Positions 35,488-45,596 of a DNA stretch of 64,000 nt are shown here, piece by piece; position 1 is the first letter of the stretch, and every line of letters starts with the position of its first letter. The notes under the pieces are model-generated. The model searched no databases, was not told the origin of the DNA, and worked only from the letters and a program-made list of their open reading frames with translations. The position numbers and the translations under genes were made by a program. Source of the stretch: Alteromonadaceae bacterium M269 (lineage in GTDB: Bacteria; Pseudomonadota; Gammaproteobacteria; Enterobacterales; Alteromonadaceae); the NCBI GenBank assembly GCA_004353515.1, contig SMNZ01000001.1, positions 310,001 through 374,000 on the forward strand. Direction: 5' to 3'.

Positions 35488-37875
35488 ATGAAATTCAGTG
35501 AAAAATGGTTGCGTGAGTGGGTTAACCCAGCGATATCAACCGATGAACTTGTTGAACAAATTACCATGGCTGGCCTTGAAGTTGATGGTGTAGAACCTGT
35601 TGCCGGTGAATTTACCCATGTTGTTGTGGGTGAAGTCGTTGAGTGTGGCCAACATCCCGATGCAGATAAGTTAAGAGTTACCAAGATTAATGTTGGTGAT
35701 GATGAGCTTGTTGATATTGTTTGCGGTGCTCCTAATTGCCGTCAAGGTTTGAAAGTTGCTGTTGCTAAAGTTGGTGCTGTTTTACCAGGCAATTTTAAAA
35801 TCAAGAAAGCGAAACTCAGAGGGCAACCTTCATTTGGAATGCTGTGTTCTGCGTCAGAATTACAATTATCTGACGAGTCTGATGGCATTATAGAACTACC
35901 TCTAGATGCGCCGGTTGGAACAGGTATACGCGAATATCTTAAGTTGGACGATGTCAGTATCGAAGTCGATTTAACACCTAACCGCTCAGATTGCTTGGGT
36001 ATGAAAGGCCTAGCAAGAGAAGTGGGTGTACTTAATCAATCTGATGTAGAACAACCAGCTGTTGTTGCTACAGAACCCGCAATTGATGATGCCCTTGATA
36101 TTACATTAGATGCACCTGAAGCCTGTCCTCGTTATTTAGGCCGTGTTATTCGTGATGTTAACGTTAAAGCTACCAGTCCTTTGTGGTTGACTGAAAAACT
36201 GAGACGTTGTGGTGTTCGTAGCATAGACCCAATTGTCGACGTCACTAATTATGTGTTGCTTGAGCTAGGTCACCCGATGCACGCTTTCGATTTAGAGAAA
36301 ATAGACGGTGAAGTAAGGGTTAGATTTGCTGCTGAAAACGAAAAACTGACACTACTAGATGGCAATGAAGTTGAATTAAAACAGAATACATTGGTTATCG
36401 CAGATTCGACTAAGCCGATGGCGATGGCTGGTATCTTTGGTGGATTGAATTCTGGTGTTACGCAGGAAACGCAAGACATATTCTTAGAGTCTGCATTCTT
36501 TGCTCCAGATGCGATTCAAGGCGTTGCTCGTCGTTATGGGTTGCATACAGACGCTTCTCATCGATATGAAAGAGGTGTTGATCCTGAGCTACAACTTTTA
36601 GCGATGGACAGAGCGACTCAATTACTTATCGATATTGTAGGCGGTAAACCTGGTCCTGTAGTTGAAGCTGTAAGCCAAGACCATGTTCCTGCTTCTAAGT
36701 CTATTGCATTAAGACATCAACGTATCACTAAGGTCTTGGGTGTTGAAATTGCCCCCAACCATATTGAAGATATCTTAACGCGCCTAGGTTTTGATGTCGC
36801 AAGTGCAGAGGGTTCTTGGTTGGTAACGGTTCCAGCTTATCGTTTCGATATTACGATTGAAGTGGATCTTATTGAAGAAGTTGCACGAGTTTACGGGTAC
36901 AACAATATACCATCTGTTGCGCCAAGCGCTGGCTTAGTTATGACGAAGCAAAAGGAAACTGCGCTGTCTTTAGACTCGGTTAAGCAATTATTGGTTAATC
37001 GCGGTTATCAGGAAGCTATTACGTATTCGTTTGTTGATCCAAAAGTTCAGAATGCTTTGTTCCCATCACTTAACGCATTGAGCCTGCCGCATCCGATCTC
37101 TTCTGAAATGTCAGATATGAGGGTGAGTTTATGGCCAGGATTATTGCAATCTGTTTCTTATAACCAGAAAAGGCAGCAACAACGTGTTCGCTTGTTTGAG
37201 ACAGGTTTGCGTTTTACGCCAGATGCAAATGAGCACTCAGGTGCTGACCAACAAATGACGTTATCAGGTGTTGTTGCTGGTTTAAGAGAAGATGAGCATT
37301 GGGATAATTCCAGTGATGCTATCGATTTTTATGATGTTAAAGGTGATGTTGAATCTATCCTTGAGTCCCTTGGATTCAATCAATCAGTCACTTTTAGTAC
37401 AGAAACTTTGGATTGTTTACATCCTGGTCAGAGTGCAAGTATTGAACTTGATGGTCAGTGTGTGGGGTATCTTGGTGCTATGCATCCTAAACACCAGAAA
37501 CTACTTGGTGTTAACGGTCGAGTATTTGTTTTTGAGCTGTTTTTGAATCGATTTAACGACAGAAATTTACCTGTTGCAGGTGAGATATCAAAATTCCCGT
37601 CAAATAGACGAGATATTGCGATAGTTGTTGACGAAACTATCGCTGTTGGTGATATATTGTCCTACATAGAAAAATTTGGCGAAAATCAACTGGTTGGCCT
37701 AAACTTATTCGATATCTACCGAGGTTCGGGAATAGAATCAAATAAGAAAAGCTTGGCGATATCGTTGATTTTACAAAACGTTACAAGAACGTTAGAGGAT
37801 CAAGATATTCAAGCTATCGTTGATAAGATAGTGTTTGAGTTAAATAACAAATTTGGTGCAACCTTGAGGGATTGA
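35488..37875 (+). CDS. pheT: Phenylalanyl-tRNA synthetase beta subunit
   Basis: 795 residues, full length. tRNA-binding OB domain (about 40-150, with [11 protein letters not shown] and [10 protein letters not shown]), B3/B4 editing domain (about 210-400, [10 protein letters not shown] precedes), B5 and the catalytic-like module, and the C-terminal anticodon-binding FDX-ACB domain (about 700-795, [12 protein letters not shown]). Cotranscribed with pheS and ihfA, whose start is 3 bases past its stop. Confidence 0.98.
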   Translation: MKFSEKWLREWVNPAISTDELVEQITMAGLEVDGVEPVAGEFTHVVVGEVVECGQHPDADKLRVTKINVGDDELVDIVCGAPNCRQGLKVAVAKVGAVLPGNFKIKKAKLRGQPSFGMLCSASELQLSDESDGIIELPLDAPVGTGIREYLKLDDVSIEVDLTPNRSDCLGMKGLAREVGVLNQSDVEQPAVVATEPAIDDALDITLDAPEACPRYLGRVIRDVNVKATSPLWLTEKLRRCGVRSIDPIVDVTNYVLLELGHPMHAFDLEKIDGEVRVRFAAENEKLTLLDGNEVELKQNTLVIADSTKPMAMAGIFGGLNSGVTQETQDIFLESAFFAPDAIQGVARRYGLHTDASHRYERGVDPELQLLAMDRATQLLIDIVGGKPGPVVEAVSQDHVPASKSIALRHQRITKVLGVEIAPNHIEDILTRLGFDVASAEGSWLVTVPAYRFDITIEVDLIEEVARVYGYNNIPSVAPSAGLVMTKQKETALSLDSVKQLLVNRGYQEAITYSFVDPKVQNALFPSLNALSLPHPISSEMSDMRVSLWPGLLQSVSYNQKRQQQRVRLFETGLRFTPDANEHSGADQQMTLSGVVAGLREDEHWDNSSDAIDFYDVKGDVESILESLGFNQSVTFSTETLDCLHPGQSASIELDGQCVGYLGAMHPKHQKLLGVNGRVFVFELFLNRFNDRNLPVAGEISKFPSNRRDIAIVVDETIAVGDILSYIEKFGENQLVGLNLFDIYRGSGIESNKKSLAISLILQNVTRTLEDQDIQAIVDKIVFELNNKFGATLRD

Positions 37876-37878
37876 TTT

Positions 37879-38184
37879 ATGGCACTGACTAAGGCCGAAA
37901 TGGCTGAACATTTGTTCTTAAAATTAGGTGTTAATAAGCGCGATGCGAAAGAACTTGTTGAATCTTTTTTTGAAGAGATTCGAGAAGCACTAGAGTCTGG
38001 AGAGCAAGTTAAGCTCTCTGGGTTCGGTAATTTTGACTTGCGTACCAAGAGCGAAAGACCGGGTAGAAACCCTAAGACAGGGGAAGATATTCCTATTAAA
38101 GCTCGGCGAGTAGTAACGTTTAGACCAGGCCAGAAGTTAAAAAGCCGTGTTGAGGAAAGCAAGCCGGCTGGTTCAGACAGCTAG
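37879..38184 (+). CDS. ihfA: Integration host factor alpha subunit
   Basis: 101 residues. HU/IHF fold with KLSGFGNF and the beta-arm sequence [20 protein letters not shown], whose proline intercalates to bend DNA. The ihfA type is shown by the start [13 protein letters not shown] and its place after pheT. The partner ihfB is elsewhere. IHF is also the usual host cofactor of lambda-type integrases such as the one in this window. Confidence 0.97.
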   Translation: MALTKAEMAEHLFLKLGVNKRDAKELVESFFEEIREALESGEQVKLSGFGNFDLRTKSERPGRNPKTGEDIPIKARRVVTFRPGQKLKSRVEESKPAGSDS

Positions 38185-38261
38185 TTTTTAATCTGTTTTT
38201 ATTGTTCTGGAGCTTACGCTATGTAGGCTCTGATTTGCTTATCTTCAATTTCCTCTATGCA

Positions 38262-38291
38262 TAAAAAAAGCGACCTTAGTCGCTATTTTTT
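38262..38291. terminator. Bidirectional terminator between ihfA and the Lys/Ala-rich gene
   Basis: AGCGAC-ctta-GTCGCT flanked by A-rich sequence on the left and Ts on the right, so it can end transcripts from both convergent genes. Confidence 0.85.
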
Positions 38292-38307
38292 TGAGTACAT
38301 TTTTTAA

Positions 38308-38658
38308 TTATCTAGGAGCGCGACTGTTTGCATCCGCTTCAGATATTTTAGCTGTCCAAAACTCTTTAACAGAGAAGTTAGACGCTTTCTTGCTTGCTTT
38401 TTTGGCTGCAGGTTTTTTAGCTGCTTTTTTCGGCTTAGCAGGCGCAGCTTCTTTAGCTGGAGCTTCACTTTTCTCTTCAGCTGCTTTTTCCGTTCCGAAC
38501 TGACCAGCCATTTCTTCTAATTGCGCTAGCCTAATGTTTTTGCCACCATCAACGCTGTACCAGCCGCCTTTCGCTTCAATAGTAGGTTCTTTTCCATTTG
38601 CAGACTTATAGGCCTCAGTAAATTTAGCAATGACCTCGTCTTTATCCAATTTACTCAT
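38308..38658 (-). CDS. Unknown protein with histone-H1-like Lys/Ala-rich linker
   Basis: 116 residues. The N-terminal domain (about 1-55) has KGGWYSVDGGKNIRLAQLEEM, a pattern I cannot name. It is followed by an acidic then strongly basic stretch (about 58-92) of the PAKPKKAAKKPAAKKASKK type seen in bacterial histone-H1-like and nucleoid tails, and a short end FSVKEFWTAKISEADAN. Convergent with ihfA. DNA binding is plausible from composition only. Confidence 0.7.
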   Translation of the reverse strand: MSKLDKDEVIAKFTEAYKSANGKEPTIEAKGGWYSVDGGKNIRLAQLEEMAGQFGTEKAAEEKSEAPAKEAAPAKPKKAAKKPAAKKASKKASNFSVKEFWTAKISEADANSRAPR

Positions 38659-39019
38659 AAGATTGTGTATTCTCTAAATTTAGTAACTAGAAGCTTTTTT
38701 ATACCGTTTTTGGCATTAAAAGTCTAATTTTGAGAGTCGCGGCCGGCGATATTTGGTGTACAGTTTTGCAACGAATTGTGAGTGATTTAAAAAAATAAGA
38801 GGGAGTGTGGTTTATTCATATAAACAAATAGGCTCTGATGCGGTATAAATCACTCATAAACGCTGTCCGAAAAATTCATCATAAAGGTATTTTGCTCGGT
38901 GTTGCGCACTTTTGACTTATATTAATAAGCCTATAGATCAGTACATCGGTCAAAAAGCCGTTATTTAAAACAAAACCTATACGATAAAGAATAACAGATC
39001 CCACTATTGAAGGAGCCAC
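38659..39019. other. Intergenic region
   Basis: 361 AT-rich bases between divergent genes. TTGACT near 38913 followed by TATAGA/TAGATC is a weak promoter candidate for the downstream Nif3-like gene; spacing is not ideal. Nothing else stands out. Confidence 0.4.
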
Positions 39020-39775
39020 ATGTTAACGCGTGAACTTGTTAGTCAACTAAATCTTTTACTAGATACTCAATCAATCAAAGATTATTGCCCGAATGGGTTA
39101 CAAGTAGAGGGAGCTGAAAGGATAGAAAAGATCGTAACCGGGGTTACCGCTAGCGAAGCCTTAATTGATAAAGCTATTGAACACCAAGCAGACGCGATAT
39201 TGGTTCATCATGGTTATTTCTGGAAAAACGAGGATTATCGCGTCATCGGCATGAAAAGAAACCGGCTAGCTAAGTTATTGTCGAACAACATTAACTTAAT
39301 CGCGTATCACCTGCCTTTAGATATTCATCCCGAATTAGGTAACAACGCTCAACTAGGTAAGCTTTTAGGGTTGGAGAATATATCTCCTTTAGACGATGGT
39401 AGTCGTCAAAGTGTTTTGGTTAGCGGTGAGTTCCCACAAGAGACGTCGATAGAGGTTTTGGCTCGAACAGTCGAAGCTAAATTAGGTCGCAAACCTCTTG
39501 TCGAACGCGTTGGTGATAAACCTATTCGCTCAGTGGGTTGGTGCACGGGGGGCGGACAAAACTATGTTCAGATGGCTGCCGAGCAGGGAATGGATGCTTA
39601 TATAACGGGAGAAGTATCTGAACAAACGATACATACGGCTCGTGAAATGGGTATTCATTTTATTGCCGCAGGACATCACGCAACCGAGCGCTATGGCATT
39701 AAAGCGCTAGGGGAGTATGTCTCTAGCACTTATGACTTAAATGTTGAGTTTATTGATATTGATAATCCAGCATAG
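39020..39775 (+). CDS. Nif3-like dinuclear metal-centre protein (YbgI family)
   Basis: 251 residues, AAGGAG before the ATG. Metal ligands are visible in VHHGYFW, LPLDIHPELGNN and GHHATERYG. The family (PF01784, GTP cyclohydrolase I type 2/NIF3) has a toroidal hexamer fold; a DNA-repair link and cyclohydrolase activity have been suggested but no role is settled. Also carries CPNGLQVEG, typical of YbgI. Monocistronic. Confidence 0.9.
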   Translation: MLTRELVSQLNLLLDTQSIKDYCPNGLQVEGAERIEKIVTGVTASEALIDKAIEHQADAILVHHGYFWKNEDYRVIGMKRNRLAKLLSNNINLIAYHLPLDIHPELGNNAQLGKLLGLENISPLDDGSRQSVLVSGEFPQETSIEVLARTVEAKLGRKPLVERVGDKPIRSVGWCTGGGQNYVQMAAEQGMDAYITGEVSEQTIHTAREMGIHFIAAGHHATERYGIKALGEYVSSTYDLNVEFIDIDNPA

Positions 39776-39799
39776 TTTTACCAAATAAAGACTCGCTTA

Positions 39800-40570
39800 T
39801 TAGGCAAACCATGACTTTATGATTTGCCAGCTTCTGCCTAAAGTTTCATACCACCACATTTCCATCTTTAACAGGTGACGGGATGCCGGTGGTGCCTTTT
39901 GCCACCAGGGTTTGCCGTTTTCACTGTATTTTACTAAATGACCTGTAGGAGCGGGGATAGGGGTTAATCCTTGTGCTTCGAATAGAGTCATTGAGCGCTG
40001 CATATGACTCGCTGAAGTGACTAATATAAAATACTGATCTGAAAGCAGTTGAGATAGAAGGTTGGCTTCATCCTCCGTATCTCTTGCAGTCGAGTTTCCG
40101 ATAATGATGTCACTCTCGGGAATACCTAGGGCTACCAATAATCTTTTATGCATTTCTGCTGTGGAGTATGGCTCATAGCCGACACCGCCGGATGTGACGA
40201 TTTTGCTACCTGGGTTCTGATAATAGATACGAGCTGCTTCAACCACTCTAACGGTTGATGAACGATTAAGTTGGGAGGAGAGGGGGACAGTTGCATCGAC
40301 TACATGACCGCCACCCAAAACAACAATGTACTGAACCGGAACGCCGGGATCGTATTGAACATATTGTTGTTCTGTTTTGCGAAGTAAGGCTTCGGGTAAA
40401 AACGGAAGAGTAGATAAAGCCAACAACAATGTGGCTAAACCAAAAAATATAAGGCTTGCTCGCTGAGACTTTCGGATAACGAAAAACCAAGCGACAATAA
40501 GACAGATAAAAGTTAGCGGTAAAGGCATCAGAAATGCACCAAGAACTTTTTTCAGTACAAAAAAATCCAT
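39800..40570 (-). CDS. elyC: Envelope biogenesis factor ElyC (DUF218)
   Basis: 256 residues with two N-terminal membrane helices (about 12-30 and 38-56), then a DUF218 domain with YIVVLGGGH, NPGSKIVTSGGVG, DTEDEA and LVTSASHMQRS. Length, the two-helix start LKKVLGAFLMPLP and the location beside cmoM match ElyC, which affects peptidoglycan assembly and lipid-carrier use. Divergent from cmoM, 36 bases between starts. Confidence 0.85.
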   Translation of the reverse strand: MDFFVLKKVLGAFLMPLPLTFICLIVAWFFVIRKSQRASLIFFGLATLLLALSTLPFLPEALLRKTEQQYVQYDPGVPVQYIVVLGGGHVVDATVPLSSQLNRSSTVRVVEAARIYYQNPGSKIVTSGGVGYEPYSTAEMHKRLLVALGIPESDIIIGNSTARDTEDEANLLSQLLSDQYFILVTSASHMQRSMTLFEAQGLTPIPAPTGHLVKYSENGKPWWQKAPPASRHLLKMEMWWYETLGRSWQIIKSWFA

Positions 40571-40606
40571 ATAAAATAAACCTTAAATAAATACTTGCTG
40601 GAAAAT

Positions 40607-41383
40607 ATGACAAGCAAAGAAAAAGATAGAAACTTTGATTCTATAGCGACTAAGTTTTCTAAAAATATTTACGGAAAGAGTAAAGGAAGACTGCGCCAAG
40701 ACCTACTCTTTTTTTATTTAAATCAACACCTAAACGTGAATTCCGAGGAATATTCTAAATTAAACATTTTAGATGCAGGAGGTGGTACAGGTGTTATGTC
40801 TAAAGCTTTATTGGAGCTAGGACATCAAGTTACGCTAGCTGATGTATCGTCTGATTGTATTGAGCAGGCGATAGCTCACTGTGAAGGACTTGAAGGTTTA
40901 AAAACGCTAAATAGTGAAATTATCGACTTGGAGTCGAGCCAGCGGTTTGATTTGGTTTTATGCCATGCTGTGATGGAGTGGCTTAGCGAACCTTATGAGA
41001 GTTTGGAACACTTAACATCGTTGGTTGAACCAAGCGGTTATTTATCACTGAGTTTCTTTAATAAAGATGCACATTTGTTCGGCAATGTACTTTATGGAAA
41101 CTTCGAATATATAGACAACAATCTCTCTGTTAAAAACCGTGTCGCACTGAATCCTCAGAACCCGCTCAAGCCAGCAGATGTTATTGCTTTTATCAATGGC
41201 TTAGAGGGGGTTGATATTGTCCATACCGCGGGTATTCGCTGTTTTCACGACTATTTAAAGCCTGTTGAGTTTCAGGAAACGAGATATGACGAATTGAAGG
41301 CGATTGAATTGCGGTATGGCACGAATGAGCCTTTCAAATGGTTAGGCAAGTACTTCCATATTCTGCTGAAAAAAGCAGGATAA
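40607..41383 (+). CDS. cmoM: tRNA 5-carboxymethoxyuridine methyltransferase
   Basis: 258 residues from ATG 40607 (a TTG 12 nt upstream is also open). The protein begins KDRNFDSIATKFSKNIYG, continues to a SAM motif LDAGGGTG, and has LCHAVMEWLSEP, GNFEYID and VRCFHDY-like IRCFHDYLKP, all as in E. coli CmoM (formerly SmtA). It methylates cmo5U34 to mcmo5U in wobble positions of several tRNAs. The elyC-cmoM neighbourhood is as in E. coli. Confidence 0.9.
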   Translation: MTSKEKDRNFDSIATKFSKNIYGKSKGRLRQDLLFFYLNQHLNVNSEEYSKLNILDAGGGTGVMSKALLELGHQVTLADVSSDCIEQAIAHCEGLEGLKTLNSEIIDLESSQRFDLVLCHAVMEWLSEPYESLEHLTSLVEPSGYLSLSFFNKDAHLFGNVLYGNFEYIDNNLSVKNRVALNPQNPLKPADVIAFINGLEGVDIVHTAGIRCFHDYLKPVEFQETRYDELKAIELRYGTNEPFKWLGKYFHILLKKAG

Positions 41384-41418
41384 CCCTCATGAGTATCCAA
41401 GAGGGCTTACAATAACTA

Positions 41419-41904
41419 CTATGCTAGAGCTTCAAGAATATCTTTTTCAATTTGTTCAGGTTTGGTTTTGGGAGAATAGCGTTTAAGCACTTTTCCGCTT
41501 TTACTGATTAAAAATTTAGTGAAATTCCATTTGATACTTTTACTACCAAATATGCCCGGCGCTTCATTTTTTAAATAGTCGTAAAGAGAGAGAGCATTTG
41601 GGCCGTTAACTTCAATTTTACTGAATACAGGGAAGGTAATATTGAAATTCATAGTGCAAAACTGGGTTATGGCTTCATCATCACCCGGTTCTTGATGCCC
41701 AAACTGATCGCAAGGAAAACCTAAGATTTCAAAACCGTTGTCCTTATGTTTGTCATACAAGTTTTGTAGGCCATCATATTGAGGTGTGAAACCGCATTTA
41801 CTCGCTGTATTAACTATGAGCAGCACTTTGTCTTTAAACTCACTGAGTGATTGTTCAGAACTATCTTTTTTAGGGACAGAGAAACTATAAATAGAGTTTG
41901 ACAT
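41419..41904 (-). CDS. Glutathione/thioredoxin peroxidase (BtuE-type)
   Basis: 161 residues of the GPx family with cysteine rather than selenocysteine at the active site: C37 in NTASKCGFTPQY, then GFPCDQFGHQEPG and KWNFTKFL, giving the Cys-Gln-Trp-Asn set. The second cysteine (FPCDQF) suits a thioredoxin-dependent mechanism. Reduces peroxides in the cytosol; no export signal. Convergent with cmoM. Confidence 0.92.
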   Translation of the reverse strand: MSNSIYSFSVPKKDSSEQSLSEFKDKVLLIVNTASKCGFTPQYDGLQNLYDKHKDNGFEILGFPCDQFGHQEPGDDEAITQFCTMNFNITFPVFSKIEVNGPNALSLYDYLKNEAPGIFGSKSIKWNFTKFLISKSGKVLKRYSPKTKPEQIEKDILEALA

Positions 41905-42026
41905 GAGAAGAGGCCTTGCTTGTAAACTGGACTACCAAGACTACAAGGTTTGTGGAACTATCGCAGTAGAAATTTGTGTTAGATATTAATAGGTAGGATT
42001 TATAGTTGGTGGCGTTAGCGCAAATC

Positions 42027-43679
42027 CTAAAGAGGCTCATAATTCCATATATGGTCGCTATGAGCGATTAGGGCAGTCCTGTATTCACGCTCTGCTCGCC
42101 AGACTTTCGTGTTTAGCTTTATTGAGACACCAGGGAATATCTTGTTATAAGCGGTGACTTTTAGATTATCGGCATATTCATCTTTCTCGCGTTGCAGTAA
42201 TGCGAGTTTAGCTAGCAGCCATTCGTGATTTCTCGTCTCATCATCAACCAACATATTGAACTGTTCAAGCTTGTCCCTTAGATGAGGAGGGCAGTTATCT
42301 ATCGAAAATTCACTAATTTTACCTTTATGTCGATTGACGGTATTTCCGAGTTGATTCACTAAGTTATCGAGGATCTCTCTTCTTTTTAACAGATCATTAT
42401 AACCATCACTGTAGTCAATACTTAGCTGACTACCAGATACCGCACCAAGAGTGCCTGCTGTGACTGCTTTATGACAACTGATTTTGCAGGAAAATAAGGT
42501 TCCACTGGGTTTATCTGTATCGCCTACGGTAACACTGCCGTTACATTTAATTTGGCTGTATGCGAGTTGACGGCCTATGGTGACATTACCTTTGCATTCG
42601 ATGTTGATACCTTGGCCGTGTTGAACGTGAACACTACCTTGCGATATTAAATGTGTTGTGCGCTCAATATCTCCGCCACCACTGACTTTGCCCATAGCTC
42701 CTTCAGTGATAATGATGTCACCCTTCGCAATGATTCTTGCAGATTCGACAAACCCATTGATGGTGACATCACCTTCGGCTTCGATTTGCATATTTTCTGT
42801 AACGTCGCCGTTAACCAAAACGGCACCATCGTATTTGATATTGCCACTACCGACATTTACCCCAGAGCAGATGTAAGTATCATCTACCCACATGCGGCCA
42901 TCTTTAAATTTGGGCATGCCATCAATAGCTGCTATCAAATAGTTGTCGTCCTCAGGGCTTATCTCTGTGCCTTCAGAGACATCTAGATCTACCCATTTGC
43001 CTTGTTGAGGTTCAACTTCAGCACCAGTGACTGTGTATCCTGCACGGCCATCAGTGGGTGGAATACGTTGTAGGAGTTTGGTACCCACTTTGACGCATAT
43101 TATATCGCCCAAGTTACGCATGTTGACTTTATTATTGTCCGATTTTTGTGGCTTAAGTATACGTTCAAGTGCATTGGGTACGAGAGGTTTAACTCGAGAC
43201 ATCCGCCCATTTTTTGCAGGAAGGCCTTTGGCTATGAGCTCATCGTTAGTGTCACCAGGCTTTGCGGTTTCGCACCATTCAGCGAGCATTTTTAGTCTTT
43301 TGGTACTAAGACCTCTTACAATACCACTATGCTTTGCTTTAATAGATAAGTCTTCAAAACTTGCTGGCTCTCCACCTTGAGGAGCTGTAACGGTAACAAA
43401 TGCACTCATTGAGTCATCGGATATTCTAAACTTAATATCTGCATTCTGGCGTTCACCGATAACTTCTGTCAGTGTTTTGGTGCTATTGGTATTTTTGGAT
43501 TCGTTGTAGAGCGCAACAACGTTTAGCAATTTATCTTCAAAAATTACTAAATCGCTATATTTACTTTTTGTTACAAATGTAATGAGAGTTTTAGCGTCGA
43601 GTACCCCCCTGACTTCGCTAGGTTCGACAATAATTTGTAGCTGATTGTTATCGTTTATTTGTAACGTTAAACCTTGCAT
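42027..43679 (-). CDS. FapA (DUF342) family protein
   Basis: About 550 residues. The central part (about 230-430) is a repetitive parallel beta-helix of the FapA family, with strings such as GDVTENMQIEAEGDVTING and GNVTIGRQLAYSQIKCNGSV, and the N-terminal half includes IPPTDGRAGYTVTG. The C-terminal 100 residues form a coiled-coil-like region. ATG 43679 or a TTG at 43706 may start it. FapA proteins bind and localise partners at the membrane or pole in some species. Function here unknown; not near flagellar genes. Confidence 0.83.
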   Translation of the reverse strand: MQGLTLQINDNNQLQIIVEPSEVRGVLDAKTLITFVTKSKYSDLVIFEDKLLNVVALYNESKNTNSTKTLTEVIGERQNADIKFRISDDSMSAFVTVTAPQGGEPASFEDLSIKAKHSGIVRGLSTKRLKMLAEWCETAKPGDTNDELIAKGLPAKNGRMSRVKPLVPNALERILKPQKSDNNKVNMRNLGDIICVKVGTKLLQRIPPTDGRAGYTVTGAEVEPQQGKWVDLDVSEGTEISPEDDNYLIAAIDGMPKFKDGRMWVDDTYICSGVNVGSGNIKYDGAVLVNGDVTENMQIEAEGDVTINGFVESARIIAKGDIIITEGAMGKVSGGGDIERTTHLISQGSVHVQHGQGINIECKGNVTIGRQLAYSQIKCNGSVTVGDTDKPSGTLFSCKISCHKAVTAGTLGAVSGSQLSIDYSDGYNDLLKRREILDNLVNQLGNTVNRHKGKISEFSIDNCPPHLRDKLEQFNMLVDDETRNHEWLLAKLALLQREKDEYADNLKVTAYNKIFPGVSIKLNTKVWRAEREYRTALIAHSDHIWNYEPL

Positions 43680-43760
43680 ATGCCTCAACAAGATAATTAT
43701 AGCCAAACGATACTTTAAACCGTTTGGAAAGCCTACTGTGATAAGTTTAGCAGTACTTCT

Positions 43761-45197
43761 TTAAAGAGACGAACCGTATTCGTACAGTGACTTTAATAGC
43801 GCAACTTTATTCGCATCAGATGCATTTAATTCTACTAAACGTTCTATTTCTATCACAAATTCATCCGCTTTTATACTGGCAGTGATATCGGCATCCGCTA
43901 ATTTTGCTTGTCTATGTTGCTGCCAACGCATTTGTTCGTCATAGCTCAAGGTTTGTGGAAAATGTCTCGCTCTATATCTAAAAAGTAAGGTGTTGAGTCT
44001 AGGATCATTAAACTCCCAATTGATATCGATTAATTGTTCTGGCTGAGCTTCTCTAACAAAAGCCATTTTCTCTTTATCAGGTTGACCGAAAAAGCCACCT
44101 GAATATAAAGCTTCATCGGCATCGACTTCTTCAACTGACCTTTCCTGATCATAAACTTGGATCATTTTTGATGCTAAACCACTAACATTTTTAATTTTTT
44201 CCAAGTTCTTTAAACAAAGCTCTCTATCAATATCAAGCCGTTCCGCATTCTCTGCCGTGAGTGTTTTGGCGGGAGCTAGTACAGGGCACTTATTAATATG
44301 GACAAGTTTCAGTGGTAAGCGTTGTTCATTAGGAGCCAATTCTGATGATGGTCGGTATAGCTTTTCGATGATTTCATCAACAGTGAGCTCAAAAAGAGGC
44401 TCAGGGTTGAGAGACAAATTAAGGCAGATAACCGCATTTTTGTTCACTGGATGCCAGGCGATGGGTAATATCCAAGTGCAACACCCATGCTGTGATGAAA
44501 TTTTTGATGAAATGTGAACCAGAGGTTTAGCCTGATTAACGTCAATTAACTTGAGAACAGATTGTTTCAATCGTAAGTCGAACAGGTAGTGATAGAGCTT
44601 AGGTTGTTTTTCTTTAATAAGCTTAGTAACGGCTATCGTTGCGTAGACATCTGACATCGCGTCATGCGCTTGTTCGTGTTCTAAACCATTAGCCTTTGAT
44701 AAGTTCTCTAATTTAAAACTTGGAAGCCCTTCATCATTTGTTGGCCAATTGATTCCCTCTGGACGCAGAGCATAACAAGCTCTAACCATATCAATGATGT
44801 CCCATCGACTATTACCGTTTTGCCACTCTCTTCCGTAAGGATCGTGGAAATTTCGATAAAGGGTAAACCGTGTGACTTCATCATCAAACCGCAGGCTGTT
44901 ATAACCCAGTACACAAGTATTAGGCTGACTAAATTCCTGCATAATTCGTCCAATGAAATGCGGCTCAATTAAACCATCCCTAAGTGTCTGTTGAGGTGAA
45001 ATCCCTGTAATCAACGCCGCTTGTGGCTGAGGCAAGTAATCATTAGGGATTTGGCAGTAAATATTAACGGGTTTGCCAATAATATTCAGATCGTTATCTG
45101 TTCTTATACCTGCAAATTGCGACGGGAAGTCAAGCTTGGGGTTTGTCCCCCAAGTTTCGAAATCATAAAAAAAGAGCGAAGGAGTAGAATGGCTCAA
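43761..45197 (-). CDS. sbcB: Exodeoxyribonuclease I
   Basis: 478 residues, 3'-to-5' single-strand DNase of recombination and mismatch repair. DEDDh motifs: FYDFETWG (D, E), NSLRFDDE (D) and HDAMSDV (H, D), followed by the SH3-like and helical C-terminal domains. Starts at TTG 45197; no in-frame ATG upstream is better placed. A TGACCTG/CAGGTCA inverted repeat lies in the gap before the start. Confidence 0.95.
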   Translation of the reverse strand: MSHSTPSLFFYDFETWGTNPKLDFPSQFAGIRTDNDLNIIGKPVNIYCQIPNDYLPQPQAALITGISPQQTLRDGLIEPHFIGRIMQEFSQPNTCVLGYNSLRFDDEVTRFTLYRNFHDPYGREWQNGNSRWDIIDMVRACYALRPEGINWPTNDEGLPSFKLENLSKANGLEHEQAHDAMSDVYATIAVTKLIKEKQPKLYHYLFDLRLKQSVLKLIDVNQAKPLVHISSKISSQHGCCTWILPIAWHPVNKNAVICLNLSLNPEPLFELTVDEIIEKLYRPSSELAPNEQRLPLKLVHINKCPVLAPAKTLTAENAERLDIDRELCLKNLEKIKNVSGLASKMIQVYDQERSVEEVDADEALYSGGFFGQPDKEKMAFVREAQPEQLIDINWEFNDPRLNTLLFRYRARHFPQTLSYDEQMRWQQHRQAKLADADITASIKADEFVIEIERLVELNASDANKVALLKSLYEYGSSL

Positions 45198-45266
45198 TGG
45201 GAAGATCCAATAGCGTTAGTCATGACCTGATTGTCATCTAAAAAGTTAGCAGGTCACGAGAATATC

Positions 45267-45596
45267 TTATTTGCTGGATTCGCTAAACCGTTTATCAAGA
45301 TAAGCAATGATATCCATTGATTCATACATCCATTGAATTTCACCGTTTTGCTTTTCAATTCTCAAACAAGGTACAGTTTGTTTGCCCCCGTTTTTTACTA
45401 ACTCTTCTCTGTATCTGTCATCTGCATTGATATTGCGCATCGGGAACTCTATGTTCAAATGTTTCATTCTACGAATAACAGTTCTGCAAAATGGGCAGCT
45501 TGTAAAATAGTATAGCGAGAGGTTATACACCTGCTGCTTGGGCACAACGGGTTCAGATTTGAGGCCAAGCAATCTTTTGAAAAAGTCTATTATCAC
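45267..45596 (-). CDS. Glutaredoxin-like protein with CPFC active site
   Basis: 109 residues: a short hydrophobic N-terminus (FFKRLLGL) that may touch the membrane, then a thioredoxin fold with C34-P-F-C37 in YYFTSCPFCRTV, a TVPCLRI cis-proline loop and MYESMDIIAYLDKRF, typical of glutaredoxin/GST N-terminal domains. Upstream of sbcB on the same strand with a 69-base gap. Confidence 0.85.
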   Translation of the reverse strand: MIIDFFKRLLGLKSEPVVPKQQVYNLSLYYFTSCPFCRTVIRRMKHLNIEFPMRNINADDRYREELVKNGGKQTVPCLRIEKQNGEIQWMYESMDIIAYLDKRFSESSK

